Of a stretch of 64,000 bases of DNA, positions 1 to 64,000 are shown piece after piece. The position numbers and the translations under genes were made by a program. The notes beneath the pieces were generated by a model. That model had not been told where the DNA came from, made no database searches, and saw nothing but the letters and a program-made list of their open reading frames with translations. The stretch comes from Numida meleagris. Its lineage: Eukaryota; Chordata; Aves; Galliformes; Numididae. The stretch covers positions 29,409,226-29,473,225 of the forward strand of contig NC_034411.1 in assembly GCF_002078875.1 (NCBI RefSeq), read 5' to 3'. Numbering within the stretch: position 1 is the stretch's first letter; each line of letters starts with the position of its first letter.

Positions 1-368
1 AATCCCAGACCAACAACAAAACAAAACAAAACAGCAACAACAAAACTCCATCAAAGAAGAGAATTCTGCAAGCCTTGCAGGATAGAATTAGGACACTATG
101 TCCTTCTACTCTTGGATGACAGTGCAAAAAGAGAATGGGCCACCCCTGAAATGCTGCTTGACAATATTGCTGGCAGAAATATTCCCTTGGACTCCACAGG
201 TACATGTATATCCCAGAGAAATGTTTTCAAGGCTCAGGTTCTCAAAGACTTGCTTACCCTGAAATAAATCTGATAGTAGGGTGAAAATGTGAAATAAAGA
301 AAGACTGCATGCAAGGAGAGCTTTTCTGCTGAGCAGAAAATGCATTATATTGCAGTGGTTTTTCTCAC
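1..368 (-). other. Partial DNAH8 intron
   Basis: Begins with an A-rich CAACAAAACAAAA simple repeat at about 12-48. No exon matching the next DNAH8 block is present. Confidence 0.7.
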
Positions 369-63640
<63,272 letters not shown>

Positions 63641-64000
63641 CTGACAGACAGAAGATTAACAATGAAAGTTATTTTTAAAAAGGAAAAAAGGAACAGATAT
63701 CTGAGCTACATATAAATAAAAAATTATGCACAAGATTATTAAAGTTCTGAACTACAAAAATGAATGATTTGAAGCTAAACAGGTATTATTTTCTTTTACA
63801 GTGCTACATGATCAATTTTTCAGATAAAAAGTGGAAGAAAAAAACCGCTCCCTCCACTGATAAATAAACAAATTCCATTATGAAGACAGGTGAGAAGGGA
63901 ACAAAAGGGTACTTCCTTCCTTCCAAAAAACTCTCCAAACCCAAAATATTACATTCCTCTTCATCAATAATGGTTCAGCATTTTCTTTAACAACTCCTAA
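63641..64000 (-). other. Partial DNAH8 intron at the 5' side
   Basis: AT-rich intron sequence upstream of exon w1. No further exon was recognised. Confidence 0.65.

Overview
The window is a stretch of bird nuclear DNA lying almost wholly inside one large, intron-rich gene on the minus strand: DNAH8, the gamma-type heavy chain of the axonemal outer dynein arm. A bird is indicated by several CR1 LINE fragments (one ending in the CR1-type ATTCTATG tail), LTRs that begin TGTTGTGGTTTAA, and two remnants of a Galluhop-like mariner DNA transposon. Galluhop suggests a galliform or another bird carrying that element, but the species cannot be fixed from the sequence alone.

I could place 53 coding exons, from 63640 down to 369 (transcription runs from high to low coordinates). 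Every junction has an AG acceptor and a GT donor. The reading phases join without a break, and the exon lengths add up to 8328 bases, exactly 2776 codons, with no stop or frameshift. This is roughly 60 percent of a full dynein heavy chain. The 5' part (N-terminal tail) lies beyond 64000 and the 3' part (end of AAA6 and the C-terminal domain) lies before position 1. In order the exons encode the end of the tail and the linker (63.6-50 kb), AAA1 with an intact P-loop and Walker B (50-42.4 kb), AAA2 (42.5-39 kb), AAA3 (35-27 kb), AAA4 (25-20 kb), stalk helix CC1 (20.2-17.7 kb), the microtubule-binding domain (16.7-15.2 kb), stalk helix CC2 (14.2-13.5 kb), AAA5 and the buttress helices (13.7-7.8 kb) and the first part of AAA6 (7.1-0.4 kb). 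The sequence fits DNAH8 better than its paralogue DNAH5 at many diagnostic positions, for example [33 protein letters not shown] and [19 protein letters not shown]. These comparisons are from memory of the family, not from a search.

The introns hold decayed mobile elements. Six are CR1 fragments, five of them on the plus strand, antisense to DNAH8; one (54.4-56.3 kb) retains endonuclease and reverse-transcriptase stretches but lacks its 3' end. Four are LTRs or LTR fragments, and two are mariner remnants. Two insertions sit unusually close to splice donors: a CR1 3' end 9 nt into the intron after the AAA1 P-loop exon, and a mariner terminus 26 nt into the intron after an AAA4 exon. I saw no second protein gene, tRNA, rRNA, CRISPR array or bacterial-type operon.

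The most unexpected items are a decayed partial copy of one AAA6 exon about 1.1 kb further down the same intron, a possible extra 81-nt in-frame exon at 62340-62420, and a 35-base T tract acting as the polypyrimidine tract of a microtubule-binding-domain exon. No new biological system is evident; the window is best read as an intact axonemal dynein gene with avian repeat insertions.
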